Shown: positions 34,124 through 43,119, numbered from the stretch's first letter. The stretch: DNA of 64,000 bases from Ruminococcus gauvreauii (GCF_025151995.1 NZ_CP102290.1:2232001-2296000), one strand, 5' to 3'. Notes: generated by a model from the sequence alone, not told the origin. Made by a program: numbers and translations.

Positions 34124-35185
34124 ATGAAAAAAAGAACTCTGATAGCAGGTTTGCTGGCAGCATCAATGATCATCACAGCTGCGGCAGGGTGCGGAGCTGC
34201 GGATGGCAAGGCAGATGCAGCGGATGCAGGCACTACGGAAGACGCCGGGAAACCAAAAGAGGGAGGAACGTCAGAAGGCGGAGGATTAAAAGTGGGTGCT
34301 GCTACCAGAACTCTTCGGGATTCCGTATATATTGTTATGAGGGATAATGCGCAGGAGGAGGCAGATAAGCTGGGGATCGATCTGTCATGGCAGGACTGTA
34401 ATATCGATGTGAGTGTACAGAAAAGTCAGATTGAGAATATGATCGCTTCTGGAACGGATGTGCTGATCGTAGAAGCTGCAGATCAGAAATCCATGTCAGA
34501 GACAGTGACAGATGCGCAGAATCAGGGGATACCGGTTATCATCATCGAAGCCCGGATTGATAATTTTACTCCCGACTTATGGGTGACGGCTGATTCCTAT
34601 CAGGTAGGTGTTCAGCAGGTCGATGAATTTATCAAAAAATGGGGGACGACGGAACCCGCAAATGTCGTATTGTTAAGTGGTACACAGGGCGATGAAGTTG
34701 CAGAATCCATCTCAGCAGGAGTCAGGGATCAGGTTGCAGAATATGATAATCTGACACTCGTCTATGAACAGTCGTGTATGGACTGGGCACGGGATAAGGG
34801 TATGGCTTATATGGAGGATGCAATATCAACAAATAATGGTAACATTCAGGCTGTGTTCGGGAACAACGACCAGATTACCATGGGGGCGCTCAAGGCGGCT
34901 GAAAACGCAGGATTAGTTGAGAATATGTGGTTCATCGGCGGAGACCACGAAGAGGAAATGGTAAAGTATATTCTGGACGGTTATAATGTTATGACAGTCG
35001 ATAAAGGCACAGAGGCGCAGGGGAAATTCCTCATCGACGCTGCCGAGATGCTGGCAAATGGAGAGACAATTCCGGACACACAGGAGATAGACGGGATTAA
35101 CGTGTGGTATGCCCCGACGACGATGGTAAATGCCGACAATGTAAAAGAGTTCAGTGCCGGCCGTTATCCGGATTTATTTAAATAG
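34124..35185 (+). CDS. Sugar/polyol ABC substrate-binding lipoprotein (type I PBP)
   Basis: 353 residues: signal peptide, lipobox AAGC (Cys23), short acidic Gly-rich linker, then the ribose-binding-protein fold from about residue 55. The stretch VQKSQIENMIASGTDVLIVEA marks the family. The ligand pocket is divergent from the protein at 1915. AAAGGAGG ribosome site. It supplies the ATPase and permease that follow and may also serve the ATPase-dead pair at 27.8-30.2 kb. Confidence 0.9.
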   Translation: MKKRTLIAGLLAASMIITAAAGCGAADGKADAADAGTTEDAGKPKEGGTSEGGGLKVGAATRTLRDSVYIVMRDNAQEEADKLGIDLSWQDCNIDVSVQKSQIENMIASGTDVLIVEAADQKSMSETVTDAQNQGIPVIIIEARIDNFTPDLWVTADSYQVGVQQVDEFIKKWGTTEPANVVLLSGTQGDEVAESISAGVRDQVAEYDNLTLVYEQSCMDWARDKGMAYMEDAISTNNGNIQAVFGNNDQITMGALKAAENAGLVENMWFIGGDHEEEMVKYILDGYNVMTVDKGTEAQGKFLIDAAEMLANGETIPDTQEIDGINVWYAPTTMVNADNVKEFSAGRYPDLFK

Positions 35186-35200
35186 TGTAACAGTTCAGCG

Positions 35201-35237
35201 GATTGGAGATGTGTCAGGTTCAGATACATCTCCAATC
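35201..35237 (+). other. Intercistronic stem-loop after the binding-protein gene
   Basis: Perfect 12-bp arms GATTGGAGATGT and ACATCTCCAATC with a 13-base loop and no T tract. It occupies the same position as the hairpin after the first operon's binding-protein gene, again fitting differential expression. Confidence 0.55.
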
Positions 35238-35275
35238 AACAATCATAAAAGTTGAAAAGAGAGGATGATAATGAT

Positions 35276-36808
35276 ATGCCGTTTATTGAATTTGAAGGCA
35301 TTACGAAAAAATTTCCCGGCACGGTTGCTCTGGATTCTGTCAGCCTTGCGATCAATAAAGGCGACATTGTGGCCCTGTGCGGAGAAAACGGTGCCGGTAA
35401 ATCGACTCTGGGTAAGGTGTTTGTAGGTGTTTACCCTTATGGATCATATGATGGTGTTATAAAAATAGAGGGAAAGGAAGTTAAATTCACCAATACACTG
35501 GATGCAGAAAAATCCGGTGTGGTAATGGTGCATCAGGAACTGAATCTCGTGGATGAGATGACGGTGGCAGAAAATATCAGCCTTGGTAATATGCCGCACA
35601 AAGTAGGGAAAATTGATTTTGAGACCATGGAAAAAGTGGCGGTAAACGCGATGCAGCGCCTGGGAGTGGAGATCGACCCGGGTAAGAAGCTGGGAGATTT
35701 ATCAATCAGCATGCAGCAGATGGTGGAGATAGCGAAAGCAATTTCCAGAAATCCGCATACGATTATTTTTGATGAAGCAACAAGTTCTCTCACCAACAGT
35801 GAGGTGGAAACTCTTTTTGCGGTTATGAGAAGGCTGAAAAAAGAAGAGATAACGATGATTTATGTGACGCACAAGATGGATGAAATATATCAGATCTGTA
35901 ACCGCGTTGTTATTTTAAAAGATGGAAAATACGTGAATGAAGGCAATACTTCTGAGGTTACCAAGGACACCCTGATAAGCTGGATGATCGGAAGAAAACT
36001 GGAAGATATGTTTGCGCCGAAGACAAAGCAGGATTACCTCTCAAAAAAGCCGATACTGGAAATAAAAAACTGGTCTGTGTATAAAGAAAAAGGCAGTGCA
36101 AAAAAGGTTGTGGATCATGCAAATCTTACATTGAGGCCGGGTGAGATTCTGGGAATATACGGGCTGATGGGAGCGGGAAGGACGGAGCTGGTAACTTCGA
36201 TCTTTGAAGGAAATGATGTCCCCAGTGAGGGTGAAATATTCCTCGACGGAGAAAAGATTAAGATTAATACGACAAGTGATGCAATTCGTACAGGCATTGC
36301 GCTTCTGACAGAGGACAGAAGAAATTCCGGCCTGATAACGATACACAGCATTTTGGATAATATTATATTGGCCTCTATCAAGAACTATGTGGGGAAATTT
36401 TTCAGAAGGGATTCGGCGAGAGAAAGAGAAGCCGCCCGGAGTATGGTACATAAGCTGAGGATCAAACTCAGCAGCCTGGATACAGCTGTGAGCAGCTTAT
36501 CGGGAGGGAATCAGCAGAAGGTGGTCCTCAGCAAGTGGCTGCTTACAAATCCAAGAATCCTGATCCTGGATGAGCCTACGAGAGGGATAGACGTCGGCGC
36601 TAAAAAAGAAATTTATCACATATTGCAGGAGCTGGCGGATAAGGGAGTCGGTATCATTGTCGTCTCCTCGGAACTCCCTGAGGTTTTGGGGATCAGTGAC
36701 CGGGTCATGGTCATGAGAGAAGGGCAGATTGCGGGTGAAATATTCGTACGTGACGCTACAGAAGAAATATTGGTAAGGTATGCGATGGAGGGAAAATATA
36801 ATGGATAA
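35276..36808 (+). CDS. Sugar ABC transporter ATPase, two intact nucleotide-binding domains
   Basis: 510 residues. Domain 1: GENGAGKST, QQMVEIAKAI, IIFDEATSSL. Domain 2: GLMGAGRTEL, LSGGNQQKVVLSKWLL, ILILDEPTRGIDVG. All catalytic residues expected for the RbsA/MglA/XylG group are present, in contrast to the ATPase at 27825. The frame opens at TTG 35252, but ATG 35276 behind GAGAGGA gives the usual MPFIEFEGITK start. It overlaps the permease by 8 bases, as in the first operon. Confidence 0.92.
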   Translation: MPFIEFEGITKKFPGTVALDSVSLAINKGDIVALCGENGAGKSTLGKVFVGVYPYGSYDGVIKIEGKEVKFTNTLDAEKSGVVMVHQELNLVDEMTVAENISLGNMPHKVGKIDFETMEKVAVNAMQRLGVEIDPGKKLGDLSISMQQMVEIAKAISRNPHTIIFDEATSSLTNSEVETLFAVMRRLKKEEITMIYVTHKMDEIYQICNRVVILKDGKYVNEGNTSEVTKDTLISWMIGRKLEDMFAPKTKQDYLSKKPILEIKNWSVYKEKGSAKKVVDHANLTLRPGEILGIYGLMGAGRTELVTSIFEGNDVPSEGEIFLDGEKIKINTTSDAIRTGIALLTEDRRNSGLITIHSILDNIILASIKNYVGKFFRRDSAREREAARSMVHKLRIKLSSLDTAVSSLSGGNQQKVVLSKWLLTNPRILILDEPTRGIDVGAKKEIYHILQELADKGVGIIVVSSELPEVLGISDRVMVMREGQIAGEIFVRDATEEILVRYAMEGKYNG

Positions 36809-37904
36809 GGTTATGTTAAAGGAAAACAAATTCAAATGGCAGAATTATGCCTCAGCAATCGGGCTCATAATACTTTTGATCGTATCAGCTGTGCTGAGCA
36901 GCACATTTTTATATCCTATCAACATCATGAATGTCGCGAAGCAGATAGCCGTTCAGGGAGTCCTTGCGATCGGCATGCAGTTTGTGATTCTCCTGGGGGG
37001 GATCGATCTGTCCCCCGGTGCGGTTGTCGCGCTGACGGGCGTGTTGTTTGCGTATCTGATACCGACACTCGGCTTTTTTCCGGCGGCGGTCATTATCCTG
37101 TTATTCGGGTGTGTTCTCGGCAGCCTGTATGGGTGGTTTATCACGAAGCTCGGAATCCCGGCATTTATTGTAACACTGGCCGGTCAGACGATCTGCCGTG
37201 GTATCGCGCTTACCGTAACAGGCAGTACCGCCGTGTCTATCAGCAGCAAAGCTGTTACGAAACTTGGAAGCGGGAATATTCCGTTTCCCGTATGTATCGT
37301 GATCTTTGCATTGATGGGAATTTATATCGTGTACTCGCTCCTTCGGGATATCAAAAAGAAAAAGCGCATGAGCGCTGTCCTTAAAGTCTTTGCACTGGCA
37401 ATCCTGGGATATGCTGCCTACATCACGGGCCAGGTGGAAGGCCTCTCGATTCTGGTGGCGATTACAGCTGTACTGCTCATGGCGTTTATCTTTGTACTGA
37501 GAGCTACCGTGTTCGGAAAAAATGTATATGCATCCGGGGGCAATATTCTGGCGGCAAGACTCTCCGGTATCAACGTAAATAAAACAGTGATCTTCAGTTA
37601 TGTAATTTGTGCGGTGATGGCATCTCTCGGCGGAATTATGACGGCGGCAAGACTTGGAACGGGTTCGCCTCTGATCGGAACGAACTATGAACTGGATGCG
37701 ATCGCTGCAGTCGTCATCGGGGGAACCAGTATGTCCGGCGGCAGCGGCAAATTAACGGGGACGATCATCGGCGTGCTGCTGATCGGTGTCCTGAATAACA
37801 TGCTGTCGCTGCTGAACGTATCATCCAATATGCAGCTTATATTTAAGGGGCTTATCATACTGGCAGCTGTGGTTATTGATTCAACCTCAAATAAAAAGAA
37901 ATAG
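36801..37904 (+). CDS. Sugar ABC transporter permease (RbsC family, extended)
   Basis: 367 residues, about 50 longer than the permease at 4581 because of extra helices around residues 165-230 (ALMGIYIVYSLLRDIKKKKR and following). XylH-type permeases have such an insert. Conserved blocks are LLGGIDLSPGA and LDAIAAVVIGGTSMSGGSG. Start ATG 36801 behind GGAGGG. It completes the second importer. Confidence 0.92.
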   Translation: MDKVMLKENKFKWQNYASAIGLIILLIVSAVLSSTFLYPINIMNVAKQIAVQGVLAIGMQFVILLGGIDLSPGAVVALTGVLFAYLIPTLGFFPAAVIILLFGCVLGSLYGWFITKLGIPAFIVTLAGQTICRGIALTVTGSTAVSISSKAVTKLGSGNIPFPVCIVIFALMGIYIVYSLLRDIKKKKRMSAVLKVFALAILGYAAYITGQVEGLSILVAITAVLLMAFIFVLRATVFGKNVYASGGNILAARLSGINVNKTVIFSYVICAVMASLGGIMTAARLGTGSPLIGTNYELDAIAAVVIGGTSMSGGSGKLTGTIIGVLLIGVLNNMLSLLNVSSNMQLIFKGLIILAAVVIDSTSNKKK

Positions 37905-37924
37905 TGCAGCAATAAGAAATTGCG

Positions 37925-37970
37925 GCGGGTATCAGGCGTAATGGTGTCCTGATGCCCGCTGTTTTGCTTT
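37925..37970 (+). terminator. Terminator of the second ABC importer operon
   Basis: Perfect 12-bp arms with one G-U pair, GCGGGTATCAGG / CCTGATGCCCGC, followed by TGTTTTGCTTT. Confidence 0.75.
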
Positions 37971-38041
37971 GGCAATATTATTAAAAAAGACTGAATTAAA
38001 TTGGCTATAATGCCTAAAATACTTAATTCTCAATCGTTATC

Positions 38042-38079
38042 TTGACGCTGATATAATAATATACTAATATATTAATAAA
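38042..38079 (+). promoter_or_regulatory. Promoter of the hydrolase operon with island operator H
   Basis: TTGACG (38042-38047), 17 bases, TAATAT (38065-38070). Operator H, TATACTAATATATTAATAAA at 38060-38079, covers the -10. Its left half is perfect. Confidence 0.68.
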
Positions 38080-38102
38080 GACGTGAAGGAAGGGGTTTGA
38101 TT

Positions 38103-38870
38103 ATGGAGAGACAAATATCTTTTATCAGCAGACATCATAAAGTAAACGGTTGGGCACACATACCAAAGACGTCCGATAAAGCACCGGCAATTGTTTTATG
38201 CCACGGGTTTACCGGAAACTGCAGTGAACATGGTTTGTTTGAGTCATTTGGGAGAGAGGCCAGTGAGGCAGGATTTTATGTTTTGCGCATTGACTGTGTC
38301 GGGTCCGGCGAAAGCGGCGGAGACTTTGCAGAACATACGTGTCTGGGGGGATGGCGTGATGATATGCTGACGGCGTTTGCATTTGCCGCAGAGCAGCCGG
38401 AGGTGGACGCGCTGCGGATGGCGGCTATGGGTATCAGTATGGGGGCGGGAGCGGCACTGCTGTCGCTTGAAGAAAGCAGAATAAAGGCTGCGGTAGGCTG
38501 GGCTCCTGTTCTGTATCCGGCAGAGGTCTTCCGAAAGATCATGGGGGATGAGAACTGGGGAAAACTAAGAGGCGGAGAGCGTGTTCGTCATGAATATGCG
38601 GGTGTGGAATTTGACATGGGGGCCCATTTTCTTCGGGATGCAGAGAATCTTTCCGTGGAACAGGCAGTCAGAAAAAGCGGTAAACCGGTACTTCTGTGCC
38701 TGGGAAGCGCGGATCCGGTTATCGATCCGGGATTCGGCCCGCGCATGGAGGCGCTGTCAATTCCCGGGGTGACAGTACAGACGGTACAAAATGAAAATCA
38801 CAGTTTTCTGGTCTGTCAGCAGGAGAATATTGCGGCGGCAATAGAATTTCTTCAGGGACAGCTCATGTAA
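38103..38870 (+). CDS. Alpha/beta hydrolase
   Basis: 255 residues. LCHGFTGNCSEHG forms the oxyanion-side HG motif, GISMGAGAAL holds the nucleophilic Ser (near 117), GSADPVIDP the acid Asp and NENHSF the catalytic His, so the triad is complete. It probably cleaves an ester or acylated substrate that feeds the island. Start ATG 38103 behind GAAGGAAGGGG. First gene of the operon that carries the transporter fusion. Confidence 0.85.
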   Translation: MERQISFISRHHKVNGWAHIPKTSDKAPAIVLCHGFTGNCSEHGLFESFGREASEAGFYVLRIDCVGSGESGGDFAEHTCLGGWRDDMLTAFAFAAEQPEVDALRMAAMGISMGAGAALLSLEESRIKAAVGWAPVLYPAEVFRKIMGDENWGKLRGGERVRHEYAGVEFDMGAHFLRDAENLSVEQAVRKSGKPVLLCLGSADPVIDPGFGPRMEALSIPGVTVQTVQNENHSFLVCQQENIAAAIEFLQGQLM

Positions 38871-38904
38871 TATATAAAATAAAAAGATATGGAGGAACAA
38901 ATTC

Positions 38905-40971
38905 ATGAAAAACGTAGTGGAAAGCCGGTCAGGTGATGCGGTTAAGATCCGCATTGGCGAGAAAGTGGCCTATGGCTCCGGAGACGTTGCATGTAACGTT
39001 GTATTTGCGCTTACGATGTCACTGGCTACCTATTTTTATACAAATGTTATCGGGATGTCAGCGGCTCTGGTGGGTACGATACTAATGCTTTCAAGGCTCT
39101 TTGACGGAGCTTCGGATGTGATCATCGGTCTTCTGGTGGATAAGACCAAATCCCGGTTTGGAAAAGCGAGGGCATGGGTGCTGTGGATGACAGTGCCTTA
39201 TGGGCTGTCGGCGGTACTGATGTTTATGGTTCCGGCTAATGCTACAACGGTGATACAGGCGATCTATGTATTTATCACCTATAACTTTGCGGTCACGATC
39301 GTCTATACAGCGCTCAACCTTCCTTACGGCACACTGGCGGCCCTGATGACACGTGACCAGAATGAACGGTCACTGCTGAATGTGTTCCGGATGTCCATGG
39401 CGCCGGCCGGAAATCTGATTGTAACAGCCCTGACACTGCCGCTGATCAACCGCCTGGGCGGGGATCAGAAGGCATGGATCACGGTCACCGTTATTTACGC
39501 CGTGATTGCGATGATTCTACTTCTGGTCTGCTTTTTCGGATGTAAGGAACGGGTACATATCCCCGCGGTGCCGGACGATGAAAAGGTATCCATGGGAACG
39601 AGCTTCCGCTGCATGCTGAGCAACAAGTACTGGTGGATGGTAACCCTGATGTTTTTCGGATGGTCGGTATACACAACGCTGAACGGCACGATGCTGACCT
39701 ACTATTCACAGTATCAGCTGGGAAATAATGAATTGATGAGTATCATCTCAATCGTGGAAAAACTGCCTTCCATCCTGGTCACGATTGCGATCGCCCCCTT
39801 TATCAAAAAATTTGGCAAACGTAACCTGTCTCTGGCCGGAGCAATTGTCTCGTTGAGCGGCGCCGCAATCATGCTGATCAGTCCGCAGAATCTGACCTTT
39901 GTGTTGATCGGCGCGGCTCTGAAGGGGGCAGGTGTAGGACCGCTTGGTGCAACAGTCTACGCCATGATGGCGGATGCGATCGAGTACGGACACTGGCGTA
40001 CGGGAGTGCGTACCGAGGGACTTCTGTTCAGTGCGGCGACTGTCGGGTATAAGATAGGAGGAGGCCTGACGAGTGCAGGCATAGGCTTTGTATTGGAGGC
40101 TGCGGGATTTGATGGGAAATCAGCAGTATATCAGACGGCCTCCGCACACAGTGCAATATCTGCTCTGTACCTTTTCCTTCCCTTTGCAGCGTGGGGCATG
40201 CTGGCGATTCTGCTGTGGCGCTATAAACTGGACAAGGAATACTCAAAGGTGATCGGAGAACTGCAGATCGGCAGGTATTCGGAGAAGGCAGTGGTTAAGC
40301 AGAAAGCCTCAAAGATCAGTCAGAAAGAACCGGTTTTTGCTGCAGTTTCCGATACGGCAAAGACAAACGCCATTATCACGATCAGCCGGGAATATGGAAG
40401 CGGCGGACATGACATCGGCAAGCGTCTCGCCAAAGAACTGGGCATTCCGTTTTACGATAAGCAGCTACTTTCACTTGCCGCTAAGGAGAGCGGGCTGGAT
40501 GAGGTCACCTTTGAGCAGCTCAACGCTGAGCTGAGCGCTTATCAGCTTTCTCTTACCATGCTTGATCCAGGCAATCAGAACGACAAACTGTTTCTGCTTC
40601 AGTCTCAGACTATCCGCAAGCTGGCACTTCAGGGTCCGTTTGTCATCGTGGGCAGATGTGCGGACTATGTGCTGCGTGATTTTGATCATGTAGTGAATGT
40701 GTTTATCGGCAGCTCGGCAGTTAAGAAAGCGCTGCGTGAAAATGCACCGGCGGGAAAAGATACGGATCAGATCAAGCAGTGGCAGATGGTCAGTGAGATG
40801 GATAAACGCCGAAGTCTGTATTACCAGCACTATACAGGGCGAGAGTGGGGCAAAGCGGAAAACTATCATCTGTGCGTGGACAGCAGTCTGCTGGGAATGA
40901 ATACTTGTAATGTGATTAAATCATACCTGGATGGCTGCGAAGAACCCGGGGAATGTGTGGGTATCCTGTAA
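38905..40971 (+). CDS. GPH-type sodium:sugar symporter fused to a cytidylate-kinase-like domain
   Basis: 688 residues in one frame. Residues 1 to about 450 are a 12-helix MFS protein of the glycoside-pentoside-hexuronide:cation symporter family (LFDGASDVIIGLLVDKTKSRFG; GPLGATVYAMMADAIEYG). After a linker (450-485), residues 488-688 form a cytidylate-kinase-like P-loop domain beginning ITISREYGSGGHDIGKRLA, with GIPFYDKQLL and VIVGRCADYVL. I see no frameshift or internal ribosome site at the junction. The kinase-like part would sit in the cytoplasm and might phosphorylate the incoming solute or sense nucleotides; neither is known. ATGGAGG precedes the start. Confidence 0.85.
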   Translation: MKNVVESRSGDAVKIRIGEKVAYGSGDVACNVVFALTMSLATYFYTNVIGMSAALVGTILMLSRLFDGASDVIIGLLVDKTKSRFGKARAWVLWMTVPYGLSAVLMFMVPANATTVIQAIYVFITYNFAVTIVYTALNLPYGTLAALMTRDQNERSLLNVFRMSMAPAGNLIVTALTLPLINRLGGDQKAWITVTVIYAVIAMILLLVCFFGCKERVHIPAVPDDEKVSMGTSFRCMLSNKYWWMVTLMFFGWSVYTTLNGTMLTYYSQYQLGNNELMSIISIVEKLPSILVTIAIAPFIKKFGKRNLSLAGAIVSLSGAAIMLISPQNLTFVLIGAALKGAGVGPLGATVYAMMADAIEYGHWRTGVRTEGLLFSAATVGYKIGGGLTSAGIGFVLEAAGFDGKSAVYQTASAHSAISALYLFLPFAAWGMLAILLWRYKLDKEYSKVIGELQIGRYSEKAVVKQKASKISQKEPVFAAVSDTAKTNAIITISREYGSGGHDIGKRLAKELGIPFYDKQLLSLAAKESGLDEVTFEQLNAELSAYQLSLTMLDPGNQNDKLFLLQSQTIRKLALQGPFVIVGRCADYVLRDFDHVVNVFIGSSAVKKALRENAPAGKDTDQIKQWQMVSEMDKRRSLYYQHYTGREWGKAENYHLCVDSSLLGMNTCNVIKSYLDGCEEPGECVGIL

Positions 40972-40977
40972 AATAAA

Positions 40978-41799
40978 ATGAAAAATAATATGGTACAGGA
41001 TACGAATGAGTCGGTGATACGTATTGATTACAGGATGTTAATGGAGACAGCCGCCCTGGCAGGAGAGATTATGCTGGAAAACGGTGCAGAGGCCTACCGT
41101 GTGGAAGACACCATCAGCCGTATGCTGTATACCGCCGCATCCATATCACATGCGGAGACGGTCGTCTTAAGCACCAGCTTTGTGGCGACGGCCGCTGCTG
41201 TCGGTATGGATCCGGTGACAGCAGCGAGGAGAATCAAAAGCAAGGGGACGAATCTGAATAAGATCTGCCGCGTCAACCAGGTGTCAAGAGACTACTGCGA
41301 AGGAAAAATCTCTCTGGAGGAGGTATGGCTGTCGCTGCAGAAAATACGCCGGGAAAAGCTCTATTCCGGGAAGCTTAATTTTCTGTGTATGATCATCATT
41401 GCGTCGTCTTTCACTGCACTTCTTGGCGGGACCGCGGTTGATGCCGCAGCCGCGGGTCTCTGCGGCGCAGTTCTCGAGTTGTGCCTGCAGGCAGGACGGC
41501 GTACGCTGCTGCACTCGTTTATTGTGGAAATGTGTGCGGCGATGGTTTCATCTGCAGTTGCGGTCGGATTTTTCCATTTCCTTCCGGCTGTCCGGGACGC
41601 CAACCTTATCATCATCGGTACCATGATGCCTCTTGTACCGGGGGTTGCTGTCACGAATGCTGCCAGGGATACACTGCAGGGAGATTTTGTCTCAGGATGC
41701 GCCCGCATTCTGGAAGCATTTGTCAAAGCATTTTCAGCGGCTCTCGGGGTTGGTATCGTGATTTTTCTATACAGAGCCTTAAATGGCGGAGGTTTGTAA
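40978..41799 (+). CDS. ThrE-type threonine/serine exporter, large domain
   Basis: 273 residues. The N-terminal cytoplasmic domain carries ENGAEAYRVEDTISRM, the best conserved block of the ThrE (DUF1212) family, followed by about five membrane helices from residue 125. It forms a functional unit with the small membrane protein encoded next. The ribosome site is weak and the gene starts 6 bases after the fusion gene, so translation may depend on coupling. It may relieve amino acid build-up during catabolism. Confidence 0.88.
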   Translation: MKNNMVQDTNESVIRIDYRMLMETAALAGEIMLENGAEAYRVEDTISRMLYTAASISHAETVVLSTSFVATAAAVGMDPVTAARRIKSKGTNLNKICRVNQVSRDYCEGKISLEEVWLSLQKIRREKLYSGKLNFLCMIIIASSFTALLGGTAVDAAAAGLCGAVLELCLQAGRRTLLHSFIVEMCAAMVSSAVAVGFFHFLPAVRDANLIIIGTMMPLVPGVAVTNAARDTLQGDFVSGCARILEAFVKAFSAALGVGIVIFLYRALNGGGL

Positions 41800-42252
41800 A
41801 TGTTACTGCAAAGTATTTACGCATTGGCCGCAGTCACTGCATTCTGTGTTCTTCTGGAGGTGCCGAAAAAGCAGGTGATGCCGGCCGGTATCGCGGGAAG
41901 CATCTGCTGGGCTGTATATCTGTTTATATGGAATATTACCGCAAGTGCCGTATTCTCCAGCTTTTTGTCTGCATGTGTGGTCTCCGTCTATTCCAGGATC
42001 ATGGCGCGGTTCAGGAGAGCGCCTGTCACAGTGTTCTTTATTCCAGGCATCCTTCCCATTGTCCCCGGGGTGGCAATGTACCGGACTGTCTATTATCTGA
42101 TGACAGACAACGACCTGCTTGCCAGAGAACATCTCCTGGAGGCGCTGCTGATAGCGGGGGCGATTGCGTTTGCTGTTTTTCTGACAGATTCGGTCGGCAC
42201 GCTGCTGGAGGGCACATATTCAGCCCGAAACCGGGGCCCTGAACAGATATGA
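41800..42252 (+). CDS. ThrE-type exporter, small membrane domain (DUF3815 type)
   Basis: 150 residues with about four to five membrane helices and FIPGILPIVPGVAMYRTVYYLM, the counterpart of the second half of full-length ThrE. Its ATG directly follows the stop of the large-domain gene (TAAATG). In other bacteria the two parts are one chain. Confidence 0.87.
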   Translation: MLLQSIYALAAVTAFCVLLEVPKKQVMPAGIAGSICWAVYLFIWNITASAVFSSFLSACVVSVYSRIMARFRRAPVTVFFIPGILPIVPGVAMYRTVYYLMTDNDLLAREHLLEALLIAGAIAFAVFLTDSVGTLLEGTYSARNRGPEQI

Positions 42253-42308
42253 CGGCTGGCCTTTAATATTGAGTTTGCACTGCATATGTAGTAATCTGGA
42301 ATATATGG

Positions 42309-42343
42309 TTGACAGAAATGAATTAATCTATTATATTAGTATA
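42309..42343 (+). promoter_or_regulatory. gntR promoter with island operator I
   Basis: TTGACA (42309-42314), 17 bases, TATATT (42332-42337). Operator I at 42324-42343 has the perfect right half TATTAGTATA and overlaps the -10, as expected for autoregulation. Confidence 0.68.
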
Positions 42344-42399
42344 CAAGGTGTGGGGCGGAGAGCTTCAGTTATGAATCGGAATGAGGAAAGGCGCATGGA

Positions 42400-43071
42400 A
42401 TGGAATTAGAAAAAGTATATACGGGAAACAAGGTTGATGTCTATCAAACATTGAAAAATGCAATACAGTATCTGGCGTTAATGCCGGGTTCAACGATCAA
42501 TGAGCAGGAACTGGCGTCTGAATTGGGGGTCAGCAGGACTCCTATCCGGGAAGCGCTGATCCGCCTGTCGAGTGAGACACTCATTGATATTTATCCTCAG
42601 AAGGGCACATATGTCTCGAGGATTGACTTTGAATTCGCCAATGAAGTGGCTTATATGAGACACATTCTGGACACTGAGATTTGTCTGACCCTGTGCCGGG
42701 AAAGAGTAGACCTGCACGATGCGGTAGATGAAATATTGTATTTTATGCGGGCTGCAGTCAAGAAAAAAAATGTAATAGAATATCTGAAAAAGGATCAGGA
42801 ATTTCATAAGGCGCTGTTCGCTTATGGGAAACACGAACTGATATGGGACATCATTTCTACATCCAGGGCACATTATAACCGCTTCGTGATCCTGGATCTT
42901 CAGCTGGATGGGAAATTGGAAAACTCGTATCAGCAGCATTGTGATATCCTGGATTCGATCGCTTCCGGGGATGAGAAGAAACTGCTTGAAATTTTGGACG
43001 TGCATCATGATCATACGGGAGTTGATTATGAGATGATACAGAAGAATTTCCCTGAGTATTTTGAAGCTTAA
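42400..43071 (+). CDS. GntR/FCD-family regulator, candidate master regulator of the island
   Basis: 223 residues. The winged helix at the N-terminus (about 28-75) has TINEQELASELGVSRTPIREALIRL. The helical FCD ligand domain follows with metal-site candidates in DQEFHKAL and the HHDH cluster near the C-terminus. FadR-subfamily proteins bind short palindromes and release them on binding an acid metabolite. The palindrome shared by the island's promoters is also found at its own promoter, so it is the most economical candidate for their regulator. GAGGAAAG ribosome site. Confidence 0.88.
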   Translation: MELEKVYTGNKVDVYQTLKNAIQYLALMPGSTINEQELASELGVSRTPIREALIRLSSETLIDIYPQKGTYVSRIDFEFANEVAYMRHILDTEICLTLCRERVDLHDAVDEILYFMRAAVKKKNVIEYLKKDQEFHKALFAYGKHELIWDIISTSRAHYNRFVILDLQLDGKLENSYQQHCDILDSIASGDEKKLLEILDVHHDHTGVDYEMIQKNFPEYFEA

Positions 43072-43093
43072 ACCCCGACATATTTTAACACAT

Positions 43094-43119
43094 AAAAGGA
43101 CTCTTCGGAGTCCTTTTTT
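43094..43119 (+). terminator. Terminator after gntR
   Basis: AAAAGGACTC / GAGTCCTTTT stem with a short TTCG loop region and a T6 run. It closes the island. Confidence 0.9.

Noticed and set aside
41481..42242. 253-codon plus-strand frame overlapping both ThrE-type genes
   Set aside because: The two ThrE-type proteins match their family and abut stop-to-start. This frame has no domain and an odd Cys/Gly/Arg composition.
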